The translations under genes were made by a program, and so were the position numbers. The notes below the pieces were generated by a model. That model was not told where the DNA came from, made no database searches, and worked only from the letters and a program-made list of their open reading frames with translations. A stretch of DNA of 64,000 nucleotides from assembly GCA_027886185.1 (NCBI GenBank), contig WOAB01000528.1, positions 5,096,001 through 5,160,000 of the forward strand, written 5' to 3'. Shown here piece after piece: positions 45,486 to 56,403 of the stretch. Each line of letters begins with the position of its first letter. Position 1 is the stretch's first letter. This DNA is from Rheum nobile (Eukaryota > Streptophyta > Magnoliopsida > Caryophyllales > Polygonaceae).

Positions 45486-46884
45486 TTAGGGTGGTAGATC
45501 TATGCTTTGGGGAAGGTTTTGTGGTTGTTTTTGATTTTTTTGGATAATTTTGTTGGTGTCCTTGTTGAATCTATGCTCCATGAAGTACCCCTTCTCATTG
45601 CACTCATAGAAGAACTGATGTATAACTGTTCTTCCTTCCATGCCCTTATTTCGTATCTCATGCATGAGGTTGTACACTTGCTTCATCTTGGTTACATTTC
45701 CAGGGGACGAATGGATTGTAGTATGAATCTTTAGAGGCTTGCAATGATTGACCGTCATCACCCTTATAATCTCCTTCTCTTCAGCGGTTGGTCGCCCAAC
45801 TAATGCACTACCATACAAATTGTCTGCAATGACATGGTTGTGAGTTCCATGTTGTACAATGATCCTCCACAATCCCTTCGGCCCTTCTTTCAGCCTCAAC
45901 ATGAAGGGACACCCACATTTCTTCGACCTTGTGATGTCTCTCACTTGGTCAGCTCCTTTAGGCACGTTTTGTCCATGCCTATCACACGGTAACCAAGTCC
46001 CCCCAAGGGCCCGAGGGGTGGAAGGTTTATTCCTCCACTTTTTGATGCAGAAGTTTTTAGACTTAGCCATCTCTTGCGCCCACGAAAAGGCTTCTTCTCT
46101 AGACTCCCAGATTTTATCAGTTGTGAAAAACCTTGAATAATCGGCAGAGACGTACACATCCTCCTCAGGTGGTACACTGAACTGAGGCTGTGTGTGTAGG
46201 GATGGAAAGCACAGTTGTGGAGTAGCGTGAGATGAAGATGCTTCTGGAGTGTTCCAAGCCGGAAATGTCTTTTGGGGCGTTTCCCAAACCGAAAATGTCT
46301 TCTGTGGAGTGCTCCGATCATTGAGGGAGATATTGTTTAACCCTTCGTATAAATGATAGTTCGTCTGCATACACGAAATCATGTCATCAACTAGTGCACT
46401 ATCAAACTGTGCAATATTACATAATGAAACTTGGTTTCTGGAATTGATTTCACACGTTATGTGTGTGATGGCTTCACACGTTATGTGTGAAATACACCCA
46501 CATGTAACGTGTTGAACAGTTTCACACGTTACGTGTGGACAATCTTCACACATAACGTGTGAAACTGTTCTTCAATGTAACAACCCTAAACCCTAAACAA
46601 CGATCAATCTTTGTTTCTAATACCCAAAACAATAAAATGAGATTTTAAGATCAAACAACAAATATCATAAATAGCTTCCCTAAATCCTAAACCCTAAACA
46701 ACAAATATATTATCACCCCAAAAATAGCTTCACTAAACCCTAACCATCAAGCTTAGAACTTTAAACATTTTCAAAACAAGAAAAAAATAGAACTTTAGGA
46801 TTACTTAATAGAAATTACCTCGTTCCAAAGTGGAATATCTTCCCCATTGTTGCTCCAATACTCGTTGTTGTTCAGATTGTCCAT
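45486..46884 (-). pseudogene. FAR1-type DNA-binding protein of a MULE, transposase domain deleted
   Basis: Minus-strand exon 1 is 46884-46819 (22 codons, MDNLNNNEYWSNNGEDIPLW...) with a GTAATT donor. Exon 2 starts at 46406 after TTGCACAG (FDSALVDDMISCMQTNYHLY) in matching phase and runs to the stop at 45486. It carries a FAR1-like zinc domain: WESREEAFSWAQEMAKSKNF, Cys in LPCDRHG, KKCGCPFMLRL, and the closing His pair in HGTHNHV. A helical segment VGRPTAEEKEIIRVMTVNH follows. In autonomous relatives a DDE transposase follows; here the frame runs out after YECNEKGYF, so the catalytic part is deleted. The ACGT palindrome array lies in intron 1. A longer frame beginning at 46553 reads the array as HVTC/HITC repeats and is rejected. 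Confidence 0.65.
46448..46560. repeat. Palindrome array within intron 1 of the FAR1-type gene
   Basis: Six CACACGTTATGTGTG / CACACGTTACGTGTG / CACACATAACGTGTG variants in 113 bp. Confidence 0.9.
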
Positions 46885-47054
46885 TTTTTGTAGAAAGATT
46901 GAGAGTGCAAAATAAGATTTTGTTAGTGTTTGAAATAAGGGTTTAGGCTCGAAATGGGTTCGAATGGGTTGTTAGCCGGGGAAGAAGATGGGGCCATTAT
47001 TACAGTTAGGTGGGGCCAAGACGGTTATTGAATGCGTTTTGCAACAGACTGAAC

Positions 47055-47140
47055 CACGCGTTACGTGGTAAACCTGTCCACACGTAACGTCTGGAGTTGC
47101 TTGGCACGTTACGTGTGCTCGTGTTTCACACGTAATGTGT
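47055..47140. repeat. Third palindrome array
   Basis: ACCACGCGTTACGTGGT, CACACGTAACGTCTGG, GGCACGTTACGTGTGC and CACACGTAATGTGTG lie upstream of the FAR1-type gene and the divergent GRF-like gene. Confidence 0.85.
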
Positions 47141-47586
47141 GCTTACTAGGGTTTAGGGTTTAGCGTATATAGGGTACGATTTAGGGTTTAGGGTTACTAT
47201 TTATCTTTAACTAAACTGCGGTTTAGGGTTTACTATTTATCTTTAATTAATAAGGTTGAATTTGGGTATGCGAGTTACATTATTTCTGAGATTGATGAGA
47301 GGAACTTACAATTAGGGTTTAGGGTTACATTGCTGAAAAGTTATTAATGCTAGTGGTTGAGGTCTTTAATGATAGTGGTTGGGGTCATTTTATACTACAG
47401 TTGTTCACAACTGTATATTAGTTGTCAAACACATTCATTTTCACTATATAAGAGGCATTAGGGTTGCAACAAGTCCAATACAAGCGGGATTGAAGATTCA
47501 TTTGTGGGTAAGCTTCTTCTTCCAGTTTCTTTCGATTTAGTAACTGTGATTGGCCTTTTCATATTAATGGTTTGTAGGAAATCAAG

Positions 47587-48845
47587 TGATAGCGTATTTT
47601 TCAGTCGTTCACACTATCAAAGTAATCCTAATATGCAACTAGAGTATATCATGCAAGTAGGGAATCGTACCCAAGGGAGTTAAAATGTCAATTTCAATGT
47701 AACTACTACTTTATCAACTTTAAAGAACAAATGGGGGGATTTGGTTTTCTACTAAAACTACTCAATTGCAATAGCACAAAAATCAGATTAAACAATGGGA
47801 GAAAGAGTTTCACCTAGCAAGTTTCCACACATCAATTAACCAAGTTGTAATTCGGTTCATTTCATGTTCATCATAATCCTATGGATTTGTCCCAATTCTG
47901 ATCTTATGTAAATTAACAAGCCAACCGGTCTTTGCTAATTCTTATTAATTGAAAACCTAGAAGACCTCCTAAGTTGATTCAATCAATAGCATAGGGAATA
48001 AGATTAGTGGATTGCAAACAAAACTTAACACCGCAAGTATGTAATGCAAATCAATTTCCTTCTCACAATTGAATTCAATATACCAATTTCATGCAATTGT
48101 GGTTGCTACAAGTGATTAGGGATTCCACCGTCTATCCCTATTCTAGCAATTAGAAAACTATAAAATCGAACTAGGATGTCAATCTAGCCAACAATATAGA
48201 GAGCCGAATTATAATCAAGGAAATCAATACCAAATAACCAAAGGGACGAACAAGAGAAAATAACCTTACAACCAAGTCAATCGAGTGCTTCCACGCTAGG
48301 CAAAACAAAGGTTTTAGTTCCGGTTCATGTTCTTCACACAAATCGAATCCAAAAGAGAAAACATGGTAAAAATAGAAAATTGTTCTTGAGAGGAAGAGAA
48401 AAGAAAGATCGAAAATGTCGCTGCTCAGTCTGGACGTGCCCCTCTCTAAACCTAATCCCAGTCCATTTAATTACCAATTAACTCAGCAAAACGAAACGGC
48501 CAAGCAGAAAGGAAAATCGGGAGCTGTTCAGTCGCGCGGCAAAACCGCGACCAACCGCGATCGCCATGGCTCGCGGTTTGTGCTCCAGCAGCTTCTGTTG
48601 GACTGGATAATAACGGCGATCGCGGTACATCGCCCCACCTCGCGGTCTTCACTCCATAAGCTTTTGTCTTCTGATCACCAGCTCTCCTACATAGCTTCGA
48701 GCTTCGTCTTCAATGCGTAAGTGCTTCCAAATCATCCACAATGTAGCTCTGCACCACAACCATCAACTTAGCTCCAAAACCCTGTCAAAGTCTCCTAAAA
48801 TGTGCTAATAATCCCTAACTACGCCATACAAAGTACGGCGTATCA
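47587..48845. mobile_element. Solo LTR (1,259 bp) in the 5' part of the GRF-like gene
   Basis: Starts TGATAGCGTATTTTTCAG and ends ACGGCGTATCA, flanked by the exact 5-bp duplication TCAAG (47582-47586 and 48846-48850). Joining the flanks gives GAAATCAAGCACCACAAAT just before the ATG at 48862, so it sits in the leader of that gene. The family is not identified. Confidence 0.75.
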
Positions 48846-48861
48846 TCAAGCACCACAAATA

Positions 48862-49235
48862 ATGGCATCTTCATCCGAATCATCACAAAACCCAAATAGG
48901 CACCATCAACAAATGAGTGCTCCACAATGCGAGAGTAATTTGAAAGCCATTATCCGTACTTGGGATTTGCAGTGGAACTACGAAATGAGGTATTGGGGAT
49001 GCCCAAGACTGGGGTGTTTATATAGGAAGTATATTGATTCAATGTACGAGGACATGGCACACGCGGTTATTCGACAACAATGGAGGGAAAACAAGATCTT
49101 GTTAAGGAGAATCAAGATCTTGTTAAGCAAAATCAAGATCTTGTTAGGCAAAATCAAGAACTTTTACAAGATCTGGATAAGATGCGTAGGTATAACCGCA
49201 ATCTATATAATGATGTACATCGTAAACTGCCTTGA
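48862..49235 (+). pseudogene. GRF-like zinc-finger / coiled-coil protein, frameshifted
   Basis: The start at 48862 (MASSSESSQNPNRHHQQMSA) is followed by a Cys and IIRTWDLQWN..MRYWGCPRLGCLYRKYID. This has the spacing of a GRF zinc finger (C..I.T.....N.R.YGCP...C.Y), although one of the expected ligands is not obvious. After QQWREN the coherent reading moves to another frame: QDLVKENQDLVKQNQDLV, then RQNQELLQDLDKM and a stop at 49233-49235. These are three 21-bp repeats coding leucine heptads. The original frame also stays open (to 49254) but reads them as KILL/IKILL. GRF proteins with a coiled-coil tail are frequent plant transposon cargo; the role is unknown. Confidence 0.5.
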
Positions 49236-49679
49236 TGTCGTATCTTTTGTGTAATGTTGTTTACGTACTACCCTTTGTAGGGAGACATGATATGCCGCGA
49301 AGTTTTACCAGAGACTATCCTAATTTCTTCAAACGCAACTAGACGATATCTTTTATTTTGTGCTAGGCTTTCTAAGTTTATGAAAAAATTGTATTATTTC
49401 TTGCATTGTGAGTTAAATGTTGTTGTAGTCATCCAACGTAATGAACAAGTCTATTCTATCTTTTATGTTGATTATTTTGGGGCATTCTTTTTATTAATTT
49501 TAAATAAACAACTACATAATAATATAATGTAATGTTCATACACGTAACATTGTAATATATATAAAATCCCTAAACCTTAACATTAAACCATAAATAAATA
49601 CTATAAATATACAATAATATGACCTACACAAATACCCTAAACCCTAAATACTACAAATACAATTATATTATATGAAAAT

Positions 49680-49790
49680 CACATGTAACGTGTGACTGTA
49701 ATCCACACGTAACGTGTGAAAACATCCCACACGTTACGTGTAGAAGTGAGTCACACGTAACGTGTGGATTACAGTCACACGTTACGTGTG
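49680..49790. repeat. Right palindrome array with a 27-bp-arm hairpin
   Basis: Arms 49692-49718 and 49752-49778 are perfect inverted copies, each containing CACACGTAACGTGTG. Two further CACACGTTACGTGTR copies lie in the loop and after the hairpin. The array directly adjoins the right terminal repeat. Confidence 0.9.
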
Positions 49791-50002
49791 AACCCTATGC
49801 GCCAAAAGGCAAAAATGCTTATGCGCCAAAAAGTAATCGTGTTTTTATAATGTATTTATTTGATAAATAGTGTTTGGCAACACAATTGTTTACTTTTCTC
49901 ATTTCCACAAAGCATACCCATCGTTCTTCCATTTTTAACAATTTTTCACTTTCCAAAATTGACGGAGGGTTGTGAGTGTCGGAGGTTCATAAAGATACTC
50001 TA

Positions 50003-53000
50003 GTCCATACTCATAGTCCATTTTTTAATTCATTAGCTTTGATTGATGAAAATAATTTAAATATATTAACAAGTATATTTTTTTTTAAAAAATATAAAAT
50101 ATTCACTATAACCAGTCAATGTGAATGAACCATAAAATAAACTATGAATGTGGACTAGAGGGTCTTTAGGGGCGGAGGAAGACAAATCTGAATGTGAGGG
50201 TGGCGTCCGTAGGGGTGGAGGTAAAATTAGGTTAGGGTTCTTAGACAATGAAAGGACGGAGGAGGAAGCGGCGATTGTATGTGGAGGTGGAGATGGATAT
50301 GCGAGGATGGTGGTGTTTAGGGAATTGAAGGGCAAGTAGTTGTAGCCGACAACGGAGGGGGAAAGTTAAGGAAATGATGGTGGTGCGTTTGAACGGAGAA
50401 GAGAAAAGAGTTTGCAAAGTTTATTTTCTGAATTTTCATTTTTGCAAAGTATTAAAAGGTCTTTTTACTCAAAATATAGCATTATCAATAACAATCCTTT
50501 ATAAAGAAAATAGCCAAACTTTCATGAAAAAAAAAAAAAAAAATAGCCAAACAAACTCTTATTTTACTCTGATTTACAGAATTACGATGTACATTTTTCC
50601 TTTTAAAAAATGTACCCATGTAATATAGATAATTGATCATATCTTTATTCCTTTTTTCAATTGCTGGTTTCCCACATATCTTGTCCACATTATAAACATG
50701 CTCATATTGCCGATATGAACATATAATAATCTTCGCATGGAACACAACTCCTATCTTGTCGGCATATCAAGAGGAAGATCATTATTATCATTACTCTAAG
50801 CATTGATATCAGGGCTAAACCGAATCGAATAAAACATAATAAAAAATTGGATTTCGGATTTTAGTAGTTCAAAAATCGAATATACCCGATTCAATTGGGT
50901 TATAAATAGAAATAATTAAGCATTTTGAAGTTAGGTTAATTTAGGTGACTGAAACCGATTTTAGTGAACCCAATCGAATTAGATCGATTCAAATTTGGGC
51001 CGAATCGAACCGAAATGAGTCGATCTGAACTGAACTAGTTTATCTAGAAATCTAGATTTTTTTATAAAAAATAACCGATTTTGTTTAAACAAAACCGAAA
51101 ACAGATTATTATATTCATGTGAACCAAAACCCGAACCAAATATAATCGGTTCGGCTTCGGTCCGGTCGATTCGGTTTGATACAAAACAGTTATTAATATA
51201 TGATCCTTTGATAAAATATAGTGTATTGATTATCCTTTGCTAAGTACTATATTTTAAATTTTGCTTCAATTCATTTATTTATATATGAAATGAAACATAA
51301 AATAATGTAGGGTGAATCTAGAGTTTCGGTTCTCCGAACTCCAAAGCTTATCCTAGCATGTTCAGCATTCGATAACTATGTGGGAAGTCATGCAACATCA
51401 AGGAATGAGGATCGAGAAAACAAAAAAGCATGCTTCCCAAATTCTTAAAAAAGGGTAAATCTATATTTGAAATAAAGACAAGGCTAGATTACACGGGCAA
51501 CGTGCGATGGTGAAAAGGAAAGCACATAATCGAAAGTAACAAAACACAAGCACAGTGGGGGCAAATCAAAAGTAAAATCTCGCCATGGAAACCCTAAAAA
51601 CATGTTGGAATGACTGCAACATCTCATGACATCAAACAAGAGAATCTCACTCTGTGTAATGTCTCATTCTCTTTATTCACGGCTCAGCTTTTAGTACTAT
51701 GCTTTACTGAAACGGCCCAATACCTGTTCTAGGCTGGCCCATTTTCAAGTTCGCAATGCATGGGCCCATTATATGCTTACACAGACAATTAACCAGGCGT
51801 CCAGACTCCAGGCCTAACCAAACGAAGTGTGTCCATAACCCCCTTCCCCTCCGAGGGTTTTGGACACATTGACTCTTTAAGAGTTTTTAATTAATAAAAT
51901 GAACCCCTACTAATTTTTAAGAGTTTAAGAGGTAGGGTTTAGGGAATAGGGACTAGGGAGTAGGGTTTAGAGAGAGAAAGAGGGGTCCATTTTTGCTAAG
52001 GGTCCATTAGTTTAAAAAAAAATTATTTACTTAACTCACCATTTCTCCTCCATTGCGTCATCTCCGATTAATGTTGTGGCTAGTATGAGAAAGCTAAGAA
52101 CCATGTGGCAATTATATAAGCATAAATTTGTTATTTTTTTAAGGAAATCGATAATTTTTCAGTTTTAGGTAAGTGAATGACATGATACGTATTAAATTTG
52201 ATTTTTAAAGTTGGTATGAAAAGATGAAACCAATTATTTTATTTTTTTGATACACTAAGAAATCGAATTTCCAGAAAAAACAAGACCTGAATCTTCGAGA
52301 GGCCGAAAAAGCGACGGCCGGAACAACCGACTAGAAGAAGCAAAGAACAACTAAATAAAAGGGAGTCACATTTCCTACACTCAATTGACTGAGAAGAAAT
52401 GCCTAAATATTGAGAGTTTTATCTAAAAACAACTAAATAAAGACCATATATATAGTGGAAATAGTACACCCTGATATAGTGACATCATCATCATACTTTC
52501 AATAATTTTCATAATTTCAATAGTACACCGTGATATAGTGGAAACCTATTTTTTCATAATTTCAATAATTTTTATTTTATTAATATTTATTTAATGTATT
52601 CTTGATTGATGAAATGACATCATCATCATACTAATAATAATAAAAGGTTATTAACTTTGCATTTTTTTATTAAATAGTTTAAAAACCGTTTTTTGGTGTT
52701 ATAATTTTGTATTAATATCTGACTCTATATGTATATTTTTCTGTTGGTTATAGTTTATCATTAATGTTAATCTTATAATTAATAATAATAATAATAATAG
52801 AAGATAGTACTATATCATATGTATGCACTCGAAATATATTACAATTTACGTAAATGATTTTCATTTATATATGATGATATTATATTTTTTGAATTAATAA
52901 TTAGTTTTTAGTTAATTATAAAGGCTAATATATCTATTCATGTCATCTTGATTATAAATGAACATGACTTTTTTTCAAGCCAAAAATTAATATCTATAAA

Positions 53001-53140
53001 TTTGGTTGAATACTATATAATTATTGAACTTAAGGTTCTTTGATCCACATCATCATGCATGTGTCATCCCTTCGGTTGCACTACATTTCCTATACCTTAT
53101 GACCACTGTCTTAGTTCCTAAATTTTTTAGCATTCATGTA
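50003..53140. other. Intergenic, AT-rich, with a CCGAAT-rich repeat at about 50815-51180
   Basis: The segment 50815-51180 is dense in CGAATCGAA, CCGAACC and TTCGGTT. It begins with AAACCGAATCGA and ends with the inverted TCGATTCGGTTT, so it is likely a small DNA transposon; superfamily and target duplication not resolved. In 52440-52640, TAGTACACC.TGATATAGTG and GACATCATCATCATACT each occur twice. No gene seen. Confidence 0.45.
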
Positions 53141-53252
53141 CCGTTTGGATAACAAAGATAATGCATTATCTTGCATTAAATTGACAATTTAATACAATTT
53201 AATGTAAGATAATACATTTTAATATATTATTTTCGGGAATCCAAGCGAACCC
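53141..53252. mobile_element. Short foldback MITE-like repeat
   Basis: CCGTTTGGAT at the left and ATCCAAGCGAACC at the right are inverted. The interior folds as ATTATCTTGCATTAAATTG against CAATTTAATGTAAGATAAT. It is about 112 bp and non-coding. The target duplication is unclear. Confidence 0.5.
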
Positions 53253-56189
53253 TTAATATAGCTATACATTGTATATCTGGTTGAGTATATGGAGTCCAAT
53301 TGTTGATATTTGCATCGATATTAGTGACAATAATACATCCATATAGACGTTCCCGTAGACTATGAGAGGGTGATTGCAAGCAGATTTCATAAGTGGCGGT
53401 CTCTATCCCATCGCCGATGCATCCGACAATAACATGAACAATATTATTTGGTCTTAATTTGACCACTACATACAATATATACTTACAATGAGTTAATTAT
53501 ATTTACGTACATTGAAATATAACTTTTGCCATTTACTTTCTTTCTTTTTTAAATATTATTATTTGCAAAATCGTTACGAATTGCACAGTCATTATGTGCC
53601 AATTTAGGTTATAATTTTAATACATAAATGGATATTGAATTAGTTATTATTTTTTGTTGTAATAATTAACTGATATTATTGAGATTGAGAATGTATTTAT
53701 TGTTAGTATTTTGACGACATGGGCAATGCCCATAATTGATTTTGTTTTGTTTCGTTTTATGCTTTAACTAAAGTTATGTAAAATTTAATAGATAAGCCTA
53801 AGAGTATACAATTATTACTTTTCATTGCTATAACAGTAAAGCCATCAATACATTTTGTAAAAAAAAAAAAAAGCAATCGATATAAATAACTTACTAACAC
53901 GACATTAGTTTATTGTTTGTATGTGACATCAAGTTTTTCTTTGTATCTCCTTGGAAATTAAAAAATAAAACTGAAAATAAATATCAGATTTTTTCCTAAC
54001 AATATTTTAGTACTTTTTTTATAAGAAAAAGTTGAGTATAATTGGGTTTATGGCAAATTGACAATACATCCGATTACAAACAAAAATTGAATAAGGGATT
54101 TTATGTTATATATCTACATATTATGTATAATATATAAATTTTGAGACATGAAAAATTCAAAATTATATTTAAATAGTGTCAAACTATAATCCATCTCTTT
54201 CAAATGCATATCAAATGATTATCAAAATTACCTTAGAAAATTAATTGTAGACGTACCAAGGTTGTTGAATGATGTAAAAATTGGTGTAATGTGTATAGGC
54301 TGCTTAAATAAAATTTGCCAATGTAATTTTATATGCGCGGTGTTACGTAATTCCATAAGCTCATCAAAAAATTATACTGAATATAAATATGGCATGATTA
54401 TTAGTGTTAAATATCAAGTGAATGTTAAGTAACCAAATAATTTGTAATTTTTGTAATGAATATTATTGCAATTTTATAGGAATTTTAATCTTAATTTAAA
54501 TCACATTGATTGAGCATCATCTTGAACTTCCTTTTTATCTGATTCTTCTCCCTGGTTATGATTTATTATTTCCTCTCCTCCACTATAATTTATAATCATT
54601 TTTGAAATAATATATATATATAGGTTGTGACTTACTTTTGACCCAAAAAAAAAGAGGTTGTGACTTACTAAACAAACACTCCAACCATCAAATTATCAGT
54701 TTTTAAAACATTCTTGTGTAGATATGTATAATGAAAATTGAAAAATAAACTTTATATAAGGATACGCCCCTTAAATTAAGTTGTATACTTCCAAATGTGA
54801 TTAGATGTCAAATAAACGAATGTCCATATTGATACTTAGTGATGCCAGCATATACGTTAATCTAATATTGTGAATAATTTTAAACTTTGAAATTGACAAA
54901 TGCTTTTGAAACATAGTTTGATACATGATTCATTATTATTTTTTATTTCTGGATGAGAAATTCATGGAGACATATTCTTTAACTTTTAAATTTACCATTT
55001 CGATTTAATTTCATTGTCATTCCACTCCACACAATCATGTTTCAGGTGATTTTTCAGTTAATATATTGAAATTGCATCCATTTGGTTGAGAAATTAAGTT
55101 AAGATTAGCCCCAACATATATTCATAGGAAAACTAATAAAGAATCTCACAAAATCTTATGTATATATTACAAAGAAATGAATAAACTTACCTTTGTTTTC
55201 TCAATATTTCTAAACGAAAATTTGAACTTAATTAAAGATCTTACAATAAAAGATTGGTGAAGAAATTTCAATATTATCTATAAATACATACCAAGTAGAC
55301 TTTTACTCAAATCTTCTGAAGCTTTCCTTTACCAACCAACAATTCTTCTACTCATTTTTGTGTAAATAACTTTCAAATTGAACTTCCCTTCTTCTCCATA
55401 TGGTGTGCACATTACGACTTTCCCCATTGCAAATTTACTTTCACTGGATGGACACGGTGTAGCTTAAAAGATAGTAGTTTTTATAGTATGAAAAAATGGT
55501 GGTTTTAAGAATATTAAAAGTTTATTGACATTAATTTGATATTGATTAGATTAATTTTCAATTGACAGTTACAATAATAATTAATAGAGAATAATATTAT
55601 AGCCAAGTAATTAGATAAACTTTAATGTTTATGGAGTATTTATACCACAACTTTGTCTATTCATATTCACATGCACACTATATGAGATATCAAAGTATCT
55701 TATTGCCAAAAAAATTAGATAGGTGTTATTCAGTAACGTTGTTTTGTCTATTCATATATATAGCAACAACTTTTATTCTGGAATTTAAAAGGTCGGAGGT
55801 TTGGTCAAATTTATTAATATTGTTGATCTTATTTGATATGTAAATGAAAAATATTAAATGTTTTGTTCGATAAATATGAAAAGTATTTGTATATAAATTA
55901 ATCAATTATACATATATATAGTAATTTGTGAAGTATTATATTGTAAACTTATTTTTTATGAAAATGATTAATATTTATGAACTATTATTAAAAGAATGAA
56001 AAATAGGATTAATATCATTTAAATAAATTTAAAAATGAACAAATATGTATGAGATTAATATGAAAGAATCTCATTGGTTATAATAGAAGTTTTGAATAAC
56101 TAAACAAAATAATTTTATAAGTTGACGAAATAAAGTAGTTAAAATAATTCTAGAAGTTGACAAAATAAAATTCAATTTTAATGTTGGCA
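53253..56189. other. Intergenic, very AT-rich
   Basis: No gene, RNA or structured repeat that I can support. Open frames are short and low-complexity. Confidence 0.5.
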
Positions 56190-56255
56190 AGAAGGATCGA
56201 ACCCTAAATCTTTTAAGTTATGAGAGTGTCATTAACTATTGAGCTATGATAGAAG
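56190..56255 (-). mobile_element. tRNA-derived SINE head (candidate)
   Basis: On the minus strand ATAGCTCAATAGTTAATG (about 56249-56231) resembles a pol III A box, and AGGGTTCGATCC (about 56205-56194) matches a B box at tRNA-like spacing. No cloverleaf with a proper anticodon arm is evident, so a SINE head is likelier than a tRNA gene. The 3' limit is not determined. Confidence 0.45.
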
Positions 56256-56350
56256 ATTTAATTAATGATGTAAGGTAAATAAAAAAATAAGAGATGATTT
56301 CTCAAATTTATTGAGCATTAATTGTTCAAAAAGTCTACTTTATATGTTTA

Positions 56351-56403
56351 CTAGAAATCAAAGCCCGTGTTTTTAGAAATCAAAGCCCGTGCTTTACACG
56401 GGC
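56351..56403 (-). mobile_element. Helitron-like 3' terminus (duplicated)
   Basis: Reading the minus strand, a perfect stem GCCCGTG..CACGGGC (56403-56385) is followed by TTTGATTTCTAA, then half the stem again and TTTGATTTCTAG, then T. Helitrons end in a short GC-rich hairpin about 10 nt before CTRR and insert next to T. Both CTAA and CTAG fit, so the end seems partly duplicated. The body would extend to higher coordinates; the 5' TC end was not found. Confidence 0.5.

Larger units (their letters stand above)
45041..49840. mobile_element. 4.8-kb MULE with ACGT-palindrome arrays
   Basis: The ends are inverted over about 50 bp with mismatches: ACGCATAGGCATTTTTGCCT at the left and GCGCATAAGCATTTTTGCCT on the opposite strand at the right, each followed by TTTGGCGCATAGGG and then ACGT palindromes. 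Flanks carry ATTTTTATA (45032-45040) and GTTTTTATA (49841-49849), a 9-bp duplication with one mismatch, the usual MULE length. It contains a FAR1-type gene (minus), a GRF-like gene (plus) and a solo LTR. No transposase catalytic domain remains. Confidence 0.7.
44281..50002. mobile_element. Outer inverted-repeat element that hosts the 45.0-49.8 kb MULE
   Basis: A perfect 39-bp inverted repeat, starting TAGAGTATCTTTATGAACCT at 44281-44319, is repeated inverted at 49964-50002. If TA is the target duplication, the termini would be GAGTATC. Removing the nested MULE leaves about 0.9 kb of AT-rich DNA, the size of a non-autonomous DNA transposon. The superfamily is unassigned. Confidence 0.6.

Noticed and set aside
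46407..46553. HVTC/HITC repeats at the start of the FAR1-type frame, resembling a Cys/His zinc array
   Set aside because: They are the ACGT palindromes translated. A good acceptor at 46407 and a matching first exon show this stretch is intron.
45041..49840. ACGT palindrome arrays considered as a CRISPR array
   Set aside because: Plant nuclear DNA, repeats are palindromic variants at irregular spacing, and no cas genes are present.
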